Shown: positions 17,030-26,252 of the stretch, piece by piece
How the letters are laid out: each line of letters begins with the position of its first letter
Position numbering within the stretch: position 1 is the stretch's first letter
Assembly: GCF_012928505.1 (NCBI RefSeq)
Contig: NZ_JABBJN010000018.1
Location: forward strand, 49,918 to 113,917
Direction: 5' to 3'
DNA: 64,000 bases
Origin: Achromobacter sp. Bel
GTDB lineage: Bacteria; Pseudomonadota; Gammaproteobacteria; Burkholderiales; Burkholderiaceae_B
Notes under the pieces: model-generated
Seen by the model: only the letters and a program-made list of their open reading frames with translations
Databases searched by the model: none
Told to the model about the DNA's origin: nothing
Program-made: the position numbers and the translations under genes

Positions 17030-17890
17030 ATGAACACCCCCGCCCCGTCCGCCGGCGCCCCCATCGACCGCGCCAGCCTGCCCGCTCTATTCGCCCCACG
17101 GGGTGTGGACACGCACAAAGGCAGTTTCGGCACCGTGGGCGTGGTGGGCGGCGGCCCGGGCATGACGGGCGCGGTGTTGCTTGCGGGCCGCGCCGCGCTG
17201 AAGGTGGGCGCCGGCAAGGTGCTGGTCGGCTTCGCCCAGGACGCCGCGCCCCTGGCCTGCGACCCGCTGCAACCCGAACTGATGCTGCGCGACGCCCGGT
17301 CGCTGCTGGAGGAAGACTGGGGCATCACGGCCTGGGTCGCCGGCTGCGGCATGGGCACGGGCGCGCTGGCGGCCAACATACTGTCGGAACTGTTCGTGCT
17401 ACGACATGCAGCCCCGCTGGTGCTGGATGCCGACGGCCTGAACCTGCTGGCCAACGGCGACATCCAGCCCAATTGGGGGCCCGGCCCTGTCGTGCTGACC
17501 CCGCATCCCGCCGAAGCTGGCCGCCTCTTGGGGCTGACAGCCGCGCAGGTGCAGGCGGACCGGCGGGGCGCGGCCTGGCAACTGGCGCAACGTTTCAATG
17601 CCTGGGTGGTGCTCAAAGGTGCCGGTACCATCGTCTGCTCGCCAGACGGAAGCCGGCGGACCAACACCAGCGGCAACCCCGGCCTGGCCACCGCGGGAAC
17701 CGGGGACGTATTGGCCGGGATGCTGGGGTCGCTGATCGCCCAGAAGCTGCCGTTCGAGCAAGCGGTGGCCGGCGCTGTCTGGTTGCATGGCGCCGCGGCC
17801 GATGCGCTGGTCACGCAGGGGATCGGTCCGATCGGACTGACGGCGGGTGAACTGGCGAACGCCGCGCGCGCCCTGCGCAACGGCGGCTGA
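17030..17890 (+). CDS. nnrD: ADP/ATP-dependent NAD(P)HX dehydratase, stand-alone
   Basis: 286 residues. [57 protein letters not shown] and the anion-hole motif [20 protein letters not shown] are the YjeF C-terminal (carbohydrate-kinase-like) domain. It repairs hydrated NADH/NADPH in the cytosol. In many bacteria it is fused to the epimerase NnrE; here the epimerase domain is absent, so the epimerase would be encoded elsewhere. It starts 115 bp from the divergent hydratase gene. Confidence 0.93.
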   Translation: MNTPAPSAGAPIDRASLPALFAPRGVDTHKGSFGTVGVVGGGPGMTGAVLLAGRAALKVGAGKVLVGFAQDAAPLACDPLQPELMLRDARSLLEEDWGITAWVAGCGMGTGALAANILSELFVLRHAAPLVLDADGLNLLANGDIQPNWGPGPVVLTPHPAEAGRLLGLTAAQVQADRRGAAWQLAQRFNAWVVLKGAGTIVCSPDGSRRTNTSGNPGLATAGTGDVLAGMLGSLIAQKLPFEQAVAGAVWLHGAAADALVTQGIGPIGLTAGELANAARALRNGG

Positions 17891-17952
17891 GAAGCGCGAA
17901 CGGAGCCAAAACGGCGCTAAGTCCCCGTGGAATAAACATTTTTACAACATAC

Positions 17953-18005
17953 TAGGGTTTTCCCCTAAAAGGTCGTTGCTTTTAATTTAGGGTTATCCCT
18001 ATAAT
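17953..18005 (+). promoter_or_regulatory. Sigma-70 promoter with two TAGGG-CCCTA palindromes
   Basis: A good promoter, TTGCTT (17976-17981), 18-base spacer, TATAAT (18000-18005), precedes the 77-residue small protein. Two palindromes of the same type lie here: TAGGG-5 nt-CCCTA at 17953-17967 and TAGGG-4 nt-CCCTA at 17988-18001. The second overlaps the spacer and the -10 element, a repressor-like placement; the first lies upstream of the -35 element. The cognate regulator is unknown. Confidence 0.6.
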
Positions 18006-18040
18006 GGTTTACCCCAAGACGAAACGGACTGGAGAAGACC

Positions 18041-18274
18041 ATGAGCGAACTGACCTTGAATAGCACTGCCCGCCTGACCGACGCGCTGGAGCGCGACCTG
18101 CTCCGCGGCGCTCTCGAGAACCAACCGAATTCCCACCCGCTGACCAACCTGAAGAAGGCTGGCCAAACCGTGATCGCCGCTGTCGCCAGCGTGTTTGCCT
18201 TCATCGACGAAGTGAACGAATCGATGAACAAGGCCCGCGCCGCCAGCTCGCGCTTCTCCGGCTCTCAGTGGTAA
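18041..18274 (+). CDS. Small conserved-looking protein of unknown function
   Basis: 77 residues. GGAGAAG lies 6-7 bases before the ATG and a strong promoter precedes it, so it is very probably real. The N-terminal half is polar (MSELTLNSTARLTDALERD); the middle has an amphipathic or weakly hydrophobic helix (AGQTVIAAVASVFAFIDEV), followed by a basic/serine tail (KARAASSRFSGSQW). No known domain is recognised. It has no operon partner: the next gene begins 406 bp later under its own promoter. It may bind membranes or DNA; neither can be shown. Confidence 0.75.
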   Translation: MSELTLNSTARLTDALERDLLRGALENQPNSHPLTNLKKAGQTVIAAVASVFAFIDEVNESMNKARAASSRFSGSQW

Positions 18275-18522
18275 GACCAGCTGCGCTGGACTGAATCGCG
18301 ACCGATCTCCCGCGATTCCGCCCGGCGCGCTGCCGTCGCAATGGCCTGCCTGGCCGGTCCAGGCACCCCGTGCGGCGGATTTCGGCGCCCGCCCCTCACC
18401 GGCGCCATCGCGCCGCGCCGGCTCCCATTCATGCTGTTGGGAGCCCCCGCGACGCCCTCCTGGCCTTGCTGCCGCCCCCCTGCTCTCGGCGTTTTCCCTA
18501 GCGCCCGATTCGCCGTTCTTCA

Positions 18523-18552
18523 TTGACAGCGCGCGAAGCCCCTACCGATAAT
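18523..18552 (+). promoter_or_regulatory. Near-consensus sigma-70 promoter for the first peptide-binding protein gene
   Basis: TTGACA (18523-18528), 18-base spacer, GATAAT (18547-18552). It lies about 130 bases before the binding-protein ATG. In the rest of the 406-bp gap (18275-18522 and 18553-18680) only G+C-rich sequence without a supported gene is seen. Confidence 0.7.
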
Positions 18553-18680
18553 CGGCCCCTTGCCGTCGTGCCTGGCGCCAAAACACCGTAAGCCCCCCCG
18601 GCCGGCACCCGCTGTCCGCCCGGCGCGCCCGGTGGTTCTTCAGGCACGATCCGGTTCGTTATCCATCCGGAGTTGTCACC

Positions 18681-20294
18681 ATGAAGTTGCGCACCACCCT
18701 GGCCCTTGTGGCCGCCGCCATCCCCTTGGCAGCCGCCCAAGCCCAGACGCTGAAGATCGGCCTGTCGGCCGAACCCACTTCGGCGGACCCCCACTATCAC
18801 AAGATGACGCAGAACGACGCGTTCTCCGCGCACGTCTACAGTTCGCTGGTGGGCCGCAGCGCCGACATGAAACTGACGCCCCAGCTGGCCACGTCGTGGA
18901 AGAACCTGGACGACCTGACCTGGGAATTCAAGCTGCGCGACGACGTCAAGTTCTCGAATGGCAAGCCGTTCACGTCCGAAGACGTGCTGTTCACGATTTG
19001 CCGCACGCTGAACAACGAAACCAACGTGTCGCAGTCCTACATGGACATGACCAAGCGCATCACCGACGTCCAGACGCCGGATGCACACACCGTGATCATC
19101 AAGACCGGCGAGCCTTTCCCGCTGATGCCCGCCGAACTGGCCCGTTCGCTGCCCATCGTCTGGAACGGCATCGTCGAGCACGGCAAACTGACGTTCGACC
19201 CGAAGAAGGGCTGCGGCGTAACCGGCGCCTGGCCCACGGTGGCCGACTTCAACAACGGCAAGGATGCCATCGGTACCGGCCCGTACACGCTGAAGTCCTA
19301 CGTCAAGGGCACCGGCATCGAACTGGTCCGCAATGAACAATACTGGGGCGACAAGCCGTACTGGAAGGAAGTGAAGTTCGTGCCGGTGCCGTCCGCCGGC
19401 CCGCGCCTGACCGGCCTGTTGTCCGGCGACTTCGACATGATCGAAAACCCGGCCGCCCGCGACCTGCCGCGCCTGAAGGACAACCCGAAGTTCGGCTTCG
19501 TGGCCACGCCCTCCACCCGCCTGGTGTTCTTCCAGCCGGACGTGGGCCGCAACCCGAGCCCGTTCGTCAAGACGACCGACGGCAAGAACCCGCTGCAGGA
19601 CCTGCGCGTGCGCAAGGCTATTTCGATGGCCATCGACCGCAAGACGATCACCGCCCGCATCATGGACGGCATGGCCACCCCGGCTTATCAGTTCATGCCC
19701 GACGGCATGTTCGGCGCGCTGCCCAAGGCCCCGGAAATCAAGTACGACCCGGAAGGCGCCAAGAAGCTGCTGGCCGAAGCCGGCTACCCGAACGGCTTTG
19801 AAATGACGCTGTCGTCCACCAACGACCGTTACGTCAACGACGGCCAGGTGGCCCAGGCCGTGGCCCAATACCTGGCCCGCGTCGGCATCAAGACCAACGT
19901 GGACGCCATGACGGCCTCTATCTACTTCCCCAAGCGCGCCAAGCGCGAGTTCAGCTTCTCGATGGGCGGCTGGCCGGCGGAAACGGGTGAAGCCTCGGCG
20001 CTTTTCCAGCTGTGGGTCGCGTCCCTGGATTCGCCCAAGAGCCTGGGCACCAGTAACTACGGCGGCTTCTCCAACGCCGATTTCGACAAGGTGTACAAGC
20101 AGGCCATCGTGACGGTGGACGCGCCCAAGCGCGAAAAGCTGCTGCAGGAATCCACCCAGATTGCGCTGGACAATGTGCCGCTGATCCCGCTGCACTTCGA
20201 AAGCAGCATCTGGGCCTTCCGCAAGGGCATCACCTACGAAGGCCGCCGCGACCAGTACACGCTGGCCACCTCGGTCACGCCCGACAAGAAGTGA
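18681..20294 (+). CDS. ABC transporter periplasmic substrate-binding protein, family 5 (peptide/dipeptide type)
   Basis: 537 residues. Signal peptide to about residue 20 (LALVAAAIPLAAAQAQ). TLKIGLSAEPTSADPHYH opens the mature SBP_bac_5 fold; LRDDVKFSNGKPFTSEDVLF (about 93-112) and GTGPYTLKSYVKG are signatures, and the C-terminus ENVPLIPLHFE-like segment (DNVPLIPLHFESSIWA) is typical. It captures a peptide-like or opine-like solute in the periplasm for the DppBCDF-type permease downstream. It has its own promoter and terminator and is separated from the permease genes by a LysR gene and a second, paralogous binding protein. Confidence 0.93.
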   Translation: MKLRTTLALVAAAIPLAAAQAQTLKIGLSAEPTSADPHYHKMTQNDAFSAHVYSSLVGRSADMKLTPQLATSWKNLDDLTWEFKLRDDVKFSNGKPFTSEDVLFTICRTLNNETNVSQSYMDMTKRITDVQTPDAHTVIIKTGEPFPLMPAELARSLPIVWNGIVEHGKLTFDPKKGCGVTGAWPTVADFNNGKDAIGTGPYTLKSYVKGTGIELVRNEQYWGDKPYWKEVKFVPVPSAGPRLTGLLSGDFDMIENPAARDLPRLKDNPKFGFVATPSTRLVFFQPDVGRNPSPFVKTTDGKNPLQDLRVRKAISMAIDRKTITARIMDGMATPAYQFMPDGMFGALPKAPEIKYDPEGAKKLLAEAGYPNGFEMTLSSTNDRYVNDGQVAQAVAQYLARVGIKTNVDAMTASIYFPKRAKREFSFSMGGWPAETGEASALFQLWVASLDSPKSLGTSNYGGFSNADFDKVYKQAIVTVDAPKREKLLQESTQIALDNVPLIPLHFESSIWAFRKGITYEGRRDQYTLATSVTPDKK

Positions 20295-20311
20295 TCAGGT
20301 CGGTCTGAATG

Positions 20312-20345
20312 AAAAGCGGCTGCCTTCGGGCAGCCGCTTTTTTAT
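20312..20345 (+). terminator. Rho-independent terminator
   Basis: AAAAGCGGCTGCC (20312-20324), UUCG-type loop TTCG, GGCAGCCGCTTTT (20329-20341) and further T residues. It ends the first binding-protein transcript and can also work for the LysR gene on the other strand. Confidence 0.92.
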
Positions 20346-20378
20346 CGCCGGGCCGCAAGGGCGGGCCCGGACGCTTTC

Positions 20379-21299
20379 CTATGGCCGCATCGCGGGGCCG
20401 GCTGCCAGCGCGTGGTCCAGTTCCCGGGACAGCAGCTCGATGAACGCTTCCGCCTTGGGCGGCAGCACCCGCCCCGGCATCACCTGGATCTGCAGCGTTC
20501 GTGACTGCAGTTCCGCGTTGGAAATCGGCACCGCCACCAATTCGTCGCGCCGCAGGCTCCATGCCACCGAGATGTATCCGCTGAGCATGATGGCGTCCGT
20601 GCCGAACACGAAGCCGTGCAGGGGCGAAGAGTCGTTGCAGGTCAGCACCGGGTCGAGTTGCACCGATTCCAGCGCGCAACCCATTTCGAAGAGCTGCCGC
20701 GTGGTGGTGCCCTGGCCGGTCAACGCCAGGGGATAGCGGCCAAGGTCCTGCAGGCTGACGCTGCGGCGGCCGGCCAGGGGATGGTTGGACGCCATCACGG
20801 CGTGCACCGGCGCGCGGCGCGAATACCGCACGCTGACCCCGTTGACGCGTTCGGCGATGAACGTCATGCCCAACTCCGCCCCGCCTTCGGCCACGCGGCG
20901 GCTGACCTCGGCGGGGGATCCCACGAACAGGTCGAAGCGGATGTTCGGCCGTTCCTGGTGGAAGCGCGCCATCACCGAAGGCACGAAAATGCGCGCCACG
21001 CCCTCGACCGCGGCCACCCGGATCTCGTTGCGCGCCGTGCCCTTGGCAGCCGCGATCTCCTGCAGGACCGATTCGGCCTCCAGCATGGTGCGCCGGGCGT
21101 GCGCCAGCAGCAGCTTGCCCGCCTGGCTCAGCACCATGCCCCGGGCGGCGCGCTCGAAAAGCGGCGCGCCCGCCTCCTCTTCCAGTTTGGCGATCTGACG
21201 GCTGATCGCCGACACCGCCACATGCAGGCGCTCGGAGGCGCCGCTCAGGCTGCCCGCTTGGGCGACCTCCAGAAAGTACTTCAAGGCGATTCCGTGCAT
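20379..21299 (-). CDS. LysR-family transcriptional regulator
   Basis: 306 residues from the ATG at 21299 (GGGGCTG upstream; a TTG six codons earlier is less likely). The winged HTH is in residues 1-60: ALKYFLEVAQAGSLSGASER and VSAISRQIAKLEEEAG are textbook LysR. The remaining part is the periplasmic-binding-protein-like co-inducer domain (EIRVAAVEGVARIFVPSVM onward). It is divergent from the aspartoacylase-like gene, 181 bp apart, with an A+T-rich stretch between, so it most likely controls the peptide-import operon in response to a metabolite of it (inference). Confidence 0.93.
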   Translation of the reverse strand: MHGIALKYFLEVAQAGSLSGASERLHVAVSAISRQIAKLEEEAGAPLFERAARGMVLSQAGKLLLAHARRTMLEAESVLQEIAAAKGTARNEIRVAAVEGVARIFVPSVMARFHQERPNIRFDLFVGSPAEVSRRVAEGGAELGMTFIAERVNGVSVRYSRRAPVHAVMASNHPLAGRRSVSLQDLGRYPLALTGQGTTTRQLFEMGCALESVQLDPVLTCNDSSPLHGFVFGTDAIMLSGYISVAWSLRRDELVAVPISNAELQSRTLQIQVMPGRVLPPKAEAFIELLSRELDHALAAGPAMRP

Positions 21300-21479
21300 G
21301 TTCAGCCCCGTTGCCAACCGCAGACCTTTGCCTTTTCAGCAAAGCTGCCGATAAATATTCTAATTGTAGAGAAAGCTGCCAAACTCCTAGAATTCGCGGG
21401 GACCGCATCGCACCGATGCGCGAATGAAGCTCGCCTGGCCCCAACCCCTATACAATCCCCTCGCTTCATCGGAGTTCCC

Positions 21480-22451
21480 ATGCCCACGTCCTCATCCGCG
21501 CCCCGTCCGCGTCCTTTCCTGCTTGCCTGTCCCGACCTGTCAGCCGAACGCCTGGGCAATACGGATACCCCGGGCGTCTGGCATTTCGATTCGGGCGTGC
21601 CGGGCAAGCGCGTCATGCTGAGCGCACTGATCCACGGCAACGAGCTATGCGGCGCCTGGGCACTGAAGGAAGCGTTGGCCGCCGGCCTGCGGCCGCGACG
21701 CGGATCGCTGACGCTGGCGTTCTGCAACCTGGCCGCGTTCGACCGCTTCGACACCGCCAACTATGCCCCCGCGCGCTTTGTCGACGAAGACATGAACCGC
21801 GTCTGGAGCGATGACAAGCTGGCCCTGCCGATCAGCCAGGAACGCCGCCGCGCCGCGGAAATCCGCCCCTGGGTGGAACAGGCCGACTGGCTGCTGGACT
21901 TCCATTCCATGAGCAATTCCGACGTGCCGTTGCAGCTGACCGGCATGGAGCAGCGCAATATCGACCTGGCGCTTGCGCTGGGCAACCCCGCCACCCTCAT
22001 CGCCGACGCCGGCCATGCCGCGGGCGTGCGCATGCGCGACTACGGCCGCTTCGGCGAAGCCGGCGACAACGGCACCCGTTCCCTGTTGATCGAATGCGGC
22101 TTCCATGGCGCGCCCGAGGCGCGCGGCGTGGCCGTCGACCAGATGGCGCGCTTTCTGCTGAAGGCGGGCACGGTCGACGCCGCGGATATCCCGGCCGGGT
22201 GGGTCGCGCCCGGCGCCCCCGCACAGCGCGCGCTACGCGTGACGCACGCGGTCGCCGCCAAGAGCGCCGACTTCCGTTTCGCGGAGCCCTGGAAGGGCCT
22301 GGAAACACTGGCCGCCGCCGGCACCGTGATCGGCTGGTCCGAGGGCGAAGCCGTCACCACCCCCTACGACAACTGCGTGCTGATCATGCCGTCCACCGCG
22401 AACCTGCGGCCCGGCGTGACGGTCGTCCGTCTGGCCCAGCCTATCGCCTGA
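21480..22451 (+). CDS. Aspartoacylase/succinylglutamate desuccinylase-family zinc deacylase
   Basis: 323 residues from the ATG at 21480 (GGAG upstream). MLSALIHGNELCGAWALKEA carries the His-x-x-Glu zinc ligands of the AstE/AspA family (M14-like), and WLLDFHSMSN the third ligand, His. FVDEDMNRVWSD matches the substrate Asn-Arg motif. LLIECGFHG contains the catalytic Glu. The C-terminal domain (about 240-323) is the usual beta-rich cap. It should hydrolyse an N-acyl amino acid in the cytosol. As the first gene of an importer operon, it suggests that N-acylated or conjugated amino acids are a substrate. The exact acyl group is unknown. Confidence 0.85.
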   Translation: MPTSSSAPRPRPFLLACPDLSAERLGNTDTPGVWHFDSGVPGKRVMLSALIHGNELCGAWALKEALAAGLRPRRGSLTLAFCNLAAFDRFDTANYAPARFVDEDMNRVWSDDKLALPISQERRRAAEIRPWVEQADWLLDFHSMSNSDVPLQLTGMEQRNIDLALALGNPATLIADAGHAAGVRMRDYGRFGEAGDNGTRSLLIECGFHGAPEARGVAVDQMARFLLKAGTVDAADIPAGWVAPGAPAQRALRVTHAVAAKSADFRFAEPWKGLETLAAAGTVIGWSEGEAVTTPYDNCVLIMPSTANLRPGVTVVRLAQPIA

Positions 22452-22542
22452 ACCGCAGCCCTGATTCAACACGAGAGCAGCGCCCGCCAAAGAGGCGCCT
22501 TTCAGCACGACCGGCACTACCCATAACAATTAGGGAAAAAAC

Positions 22543-24174
22543 ATGTCAGCCCAGGTATTCACCCGCAGCGCATTGCTGGCCTGTACGCTTGCCGCCTGTA
22601 CGGCGGCCGTCCAGGCCCAGACCCCGCCTTCCACCCTGAAGATCGGCCTGTCGTCCGAGCCCACGTCGATGGACCCGCACTACCACCAGGCCACGCCGAA
22701 CGACGCGATGACCTCGCACATGTTCGAGACGCTGGTGGGGCAGGACGCCAAGATGAACCTGATTCCGCGGCTGGCCACAGCCTGGAAGGCGGTCGACGAC
22801 ACCACCTGGGAATTCAAGCTGCGCGACGGCGTGAAGTTCGCAAACGGGCAGCCCTTCACGGCGCAGGACGTGATCTTTACGTTCTGCCGCGTGATGAACA
22901 ACGAGCAGTCCATCGGCGGCTCATACCCGGCCGTCGTCCAGAAGTTTGCCGATGTCGCGGCGCGCGACGGCAATACGCTGGTCATCAAGACGCACAAGCC
23001 CTACCCGCTCTTGCCCAACGACCTGACCCGCACCGCCATGCTGTGGAGCGGCATTGTCGAACACGGCCCCATTACGTTCGACCTGAAGAACAAGTGCGGC
23101 GTGACGGGTCCCTGGCCGACGGTGGCCGACTTCAACGGCGGCCGCGACGTGATCGGCACCGGCCCCTACACGCTGACGTCCTACGTGAAAGGCACCGCCA
23201 TCGAACTGTCCCGCAACGACGGCTACTGGGGCGACAAGCCGGCCTGGCCGGCCGTCAAGCTGGTGCCGGTGCCCGCCGCGGGCCCGCGCCTGACGGGCCT
23301 GTTGGCCGGCGATTTCGACCTGATCGAGAACCCCGCCGCGCGCGACGTGAAGCGCATTTCGGAAACCCCGGGCTTCGGCTACGTGATCACGCCATCCGTG
23401 CGCGTGGTGTATTTCCAGTTCGACGTGGCCCGCAGCCCCAGCCCGACGGTCAAGGCCGCCGACGGCAAGAATCCCTTGCAGGACGTACGCGTGCGCCGCG
23501 CCATCTCGATGGCCATCGATCGCAAGACCATCGCCGCCCGCATCATGGACGGCGCCGCCACGCCCGCCAACCAGTTCCTGCCCGACGGCATGTTCGGCAC
23601 CTTGCCCCACCCGCCCGAACTGAAGTACGACCCGGAGGGCGCCAAGAAGCTGCTGGCCGAGGCCGGCTATCCCAATGGCTTCGAACTGGCCGTTTCGTCC
23701 ACCAACGACCGCTACATCAACGACGCCCAGATCTCGCAGGCCGTCGCGCAGTACCTGTCGCGGGTGGGCATCAAGACGACGGTGGACGCCATGACGCGTT
23801 CGGTGTATTTCCCCAAGCGCGCCAAACGCGAATTCAGCTTCGCGATGGGCGGCTGGTCGTCCGAGACCGGCGAGGCCTCGTCTTTCCTACAATACTGGGT
23901 TACCCGGTTCGACAAGGCGCAGGGCCTGGGCACCAGCAACTACGGTGGTTACGACAACCCCGAGTTCGACGGCGTGTTCAAGCGCGCGCTGGTGACGGTG
24001 GATCCGGCCGAGCGGGAAAAGCTGCTGCAACAGTCCCTGACCCTTGCACTGGCCGACCTGCCCAGCATCCCCCTGCACTTCGAAAGCAGTATCTGGGCGT
24101 TCAAGAAGGGACTGGCCTACGAAGGCCGGGCCGATCAGTACACCCTGGCCATGTCGGCCAAGCCCGCCAAGTAA
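22543..24174 (+). CDS. ABC transporter periplasmic substrate-binding protein, family 5 (paralogue)
   Basis: 543 residues; signal peptide to about residue 26 (ending AAVQAQ). It is a close paralogue of the binding protein encoded at 18681-20294: both share KIGLS(S/A)EPTS(M/A)DPHYH, GTGPYTL-SYVKGT, VPVP-AGPRLTGLL-GDFD and AISMAIDRKTI at the same positions. The pair probably arose by duplication and may widen the substrate range of one permease. AGGGAAAA precedes the ATG. It is 44 bp from the permease gene and forms an operon with it. Confidence 0.93.
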   Translation: MSAQVFTRSALLACTLAACTAAVQAQTPPSTLKIGLSSEPTSMDPHYHQATPNDAMTSHMFETLVGQDAKMNLIPRLATAWKAVDDTTWEFKLRDGVKFANGQPFTAQDVIFTFCRVMNNEQSIGGSYPAVVQKFADVAARDGNTLVIKTHKPYPLLPNDLTRTAMLWSGIVEHGPITFDLKNKCGVTGPWPTVADFNGGRDVIGTGPYTLTSYVKGTAIELSRNDGYWGDKPAWPAVKLVPVPAAGPRLTGLLAGDFDLIENPAARDVKRISETPGFGYVITPSVRVVYFQFDVARSPSPTVKAADGKNPLQDVRVRRAISMAIDRKTIAARIMDGAATPANQFLPDGMFGTLPHPPELKYDPEGAKKLLAEAGYPNGFELAVSSTNDRYINDAQISQAVAQYLSRVGIKTTVDAMTRSVYFPKRAKREFSFAMGGWSSETGEASSFLQYWVTRFDKAQGLGTSNYGGYDNPEFDGVFKRALVTVDPAEREKLLQQSLTLALADLPSIPLHFESSIWAFKKGLAYEGRADQYTLAMSAKPAK

Positions 24175-24218
24175 CACGCGGCGCCCGCAACCCCTGAGCC
24201 CACCAAGGAAATTATCAC

Positions 24219-25196
24219 GTGGCCTTGTTCATCCTACGCAGACTGATCCAGAGTCTGTTCGTGCTGCTGGCCGTATCGGTCGTCGTCTTCTTCGCGGTGT
24301 ACGCCGTGGGAGACCCGATCGAACTGCTGGTCAGCCCCGAAGCCAGCCAGGCCGCCCGCGAGGCGATGATCGCCCGCCTGGGCCTGGACCTGCCCGTGTG
24401 GCAGCAGTACACCGGGTTCCTGTGGCGCGCGCTGCACGGCGACCTGGGCACCTCCTTCGTGCACGGCATTCCCGCTGTCGAACTGATCGTGCAACGCATC
24501 CCCGCCACGTTCGAACTCGTCTTCGTGGCCATCATGCTGACCTGTGTGATCGGCATCCCGCTGGGGCTGGTCGCCGGCCTGTACCGCGACGACTACCTGG
24601 GCCGCGGCATCATGGCGTCGTCCGTGCTGGGCTTTTCGCTGCCGAACTTCTGGCAGGGCATGATGCTGATCCTGCTGTTCGCCGTCTGGCTGGGCTGGCT
24701 GCCGGCCACCGGGCGCGGCGACACCGTTACCGTGCTGGGCGTGCGTCTGTCCATCCTGACCGCCGACGGCTGGTCGCACCTGATCATGCCGGCCATCAAC
24801 CTGGCGCTGGCGAACATCGCGCTGGTGCTGCGCCTGACCGCCTCCGGCGTGGTCGAGGCCCGCAGCCAGGACTACGTGAAGTTCGCGCGCGCCAAGGGCG
24901 TGAAACCGGGCCGCATCGTGCGCCGCCACATCCTGCGCAACATCCTGATCCCGGTCGTGACCGTGATCGGCATGGAATTCGGCAGCCTGATCGCCTACTC
25001 CACCATCACCGAAACCGTGTTCGCGTGGCCGGGCATGGGCAAGCTGCTGATCGACAGCGTCTACCAGCTGGACCGCCCCGTGGTGGTCGCGTACGTGATG
25101 CTGGTCACCCTGATCTTCGTGGTCATCAACCTGGTTGTGGACATCCTGTACGCCGCGCTCGACCCGCGCGTGCAGCTCGTGACCCCCGCTCAATAA
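24219..25196 (+). CDS. ABC peptide transporter inner-membrane permease, DppB type
   Basis: 325 residues, GTG start with AAGGA upstream. The N-terminal segment LFILRRLIQSLFVLLAVSVV is the conserved first membrane helix of DppB/OppB, and about six helices follow. The coupling motif EARSQDYVKFARAKGVKPG (about 208-226) is the EAA loop that contacts the ATPases. It forms the channel with the DppC-type permease encoded 6 bp downstream. Confidence 0.94.
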   Translation: MALFILRRLIQSLFVLLAVSVVVFFAVYAVGDPIELLVSPEASQAAREAMIARLGLDLPVWQQYTGFLWRALHGDLGTSFVHGIPAVELIVQRIPATFELVFVAIMLTCVIGIPLGLVAGLYRDDYLGRGIMASSVLGFSLPNFWQGMMLILLFAVWLGWLPATGRGDTVTVLGVRLSILTADGWSHLIMPAINLALANIALVLRLTASGVVEARSQDYVKFARAKGVKPGRIVRRHILRNILIPVVTVIGMEFGSLIAYSTITETVFAWPGMGKLLIDSVYQLDRPVVVAYVMLVTLIFVVINLVVDILYAALDPRVQLVTPAQ

Positions 25197-25202
25197 TCCG
25201 CC

Positions 25203-26120
25203 ATGGCTAACTCTCCCAATCCCGGCCGCACCCGCACCGTCCAGCCTCTGGCTGAGACGCCGCAACGCGCCTCCATCCTGAAGAAACTGCGCGCGCGCCC
25301 AACGGTGCGCGGCTCCGCGATCGCGCTGGCCATCCTGGTGGTCCTGGTGATCTTCGCCCCTTACTTCGCGCCGCAGAACCCGTATGACCTGGCCAACCTG
25401 TCGCTGATGGACGGCCGCCTGGCGCCGCGCCAGGCGCTGATGGACGGCAGCATCGCCTGGCTCGGCACCGACGACCAGGGCCGCGACATGCTCAGCGCCA
25501 TCCTGTATGGCCTGCGCATCAGCCTGATGGTGGGCCTGTCCGCCGTCGTGCTGGCCACCGCCGTCGGCGGCGCGGTCGGTCTGGTCGCCGCCTATGTCGG
25601 CGGCCTGGTCGATACCGTGCTGATGCGCATCGTCGACTTCATCCTGGGTTTCCCGACCATCCTGGTAGCGCTGGTGCTGCTGGTGGTGCTGGGCCGCGGG
25701 GTCGACAAGGTGATCCTGGCGCTGGTGCTGGTGCAATGGGGCCACTACGCCCGCATCATGCGCAGCCGCGCGCTGCAGGAACGCCGCAAGGAATACGTGG
25801 AAGCCGCCGCCAACCTGGGGTACCCGGCCTGGCGCATCATGGTCTACCACCTGCTGCCCAACTGCCTGGGCCCCGTCATGGTGTTCGCCACCATCCAGAT
25901 CGCCACCGCGATCGCGCTGGAAGCGACGCTTTCCTTCCTGGGGGTCGGCGTGCCGATCACCGAGCCGTCGCTGGGCCTGTTGATCTCCAACGGTTTCCAA
26001 TACCTGTTGTCGGGCGACTACTGGATCAGCCTGTTCCCGGGCATCGCCCTGCTGGTCCTGATCCTTTCCATCAACATCGTGGGCGACCGTCTGCGTGAAA
26101 GCCTGGACCCCAAACGATGA
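25203..26120 (+). CDS. ABC peptide transporter inner-membrane permease, DppC type
   Basis: 305 residues. A cytoplasmic N-terminal tail (about 1-35) leads into the first helix (GSAIALAILVVLVIFAPYFA), followed by the extracellular segment LGTDDQGRDMLSAILYGLRI (about 82-101), highly conserved in DppC/OppC. The EAA loop is ERRKEYVEAAANLGYPAWRI. The heterodimer with the DppB-type protein makes the pore. The downstream ATPase gene is separated by a 132-bp gap with a palindromic repeat. Confidence 0.94.
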   Translation: MANSPNPGRTRTVQPLAETPQRASILKKLRARPTVRGSAIALAILVVLVIFAPYFAPQNPYDLANLSLMDGRLAPRQALMDGSIAWLGTDDQGRDMLSAILYGLRISLMVGLSAVVLATAVGGAVGLVAAYVGGLVDTVLMRIVDFILGFPTILVALVLLVVLGRGVDKVILALVLVQWGHYARIMRSRALQERRKEYVEAAANLGYPAWRIMVYHLLPNCLGPVMVFATIQIATAIALEATLSFLGVGVPITEPSLGLLISNGFQYLLSGDYWISLFPGIALLVLILSINIVGDRLRESLDPKR

Positions 26121-26131
26121 CGCCCACCCCC

Positions 26132-26195
26132 GAAGCGCTACGCGCTTCCCCCTCAAGGGGGCATGCCTGCGGACCGGCAAAGCCGGCTCCGCGGC
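26132..26195. repeat. Composite palindromic intergenic repeat between permease and ATPase genes
   Basis: Three consecutive stem-loops: GAAGCGC-TAC-GCGCTTC (26132-26148), CCCCCT-CA-AGGGGG (26148-26161), and GCGGACCGGC/GCCGGCTCCGC (about 26169-26193, imperfect). This type of block recalls short palindromic repeats that I remember as common between genes in Bordetella and Achromobacter; that is from memory, not checked. It lies inside an operon, so it may affect mRNA stability or tune the permease-to-ATPase ratio. Confidence 0.6.
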
Positions 26196-26252
26196 ATCCC
26201 GATCGGGCGGCGCCCGTTGCACGCGCTGCCAGTGGCGCAATGGACAACTGAA

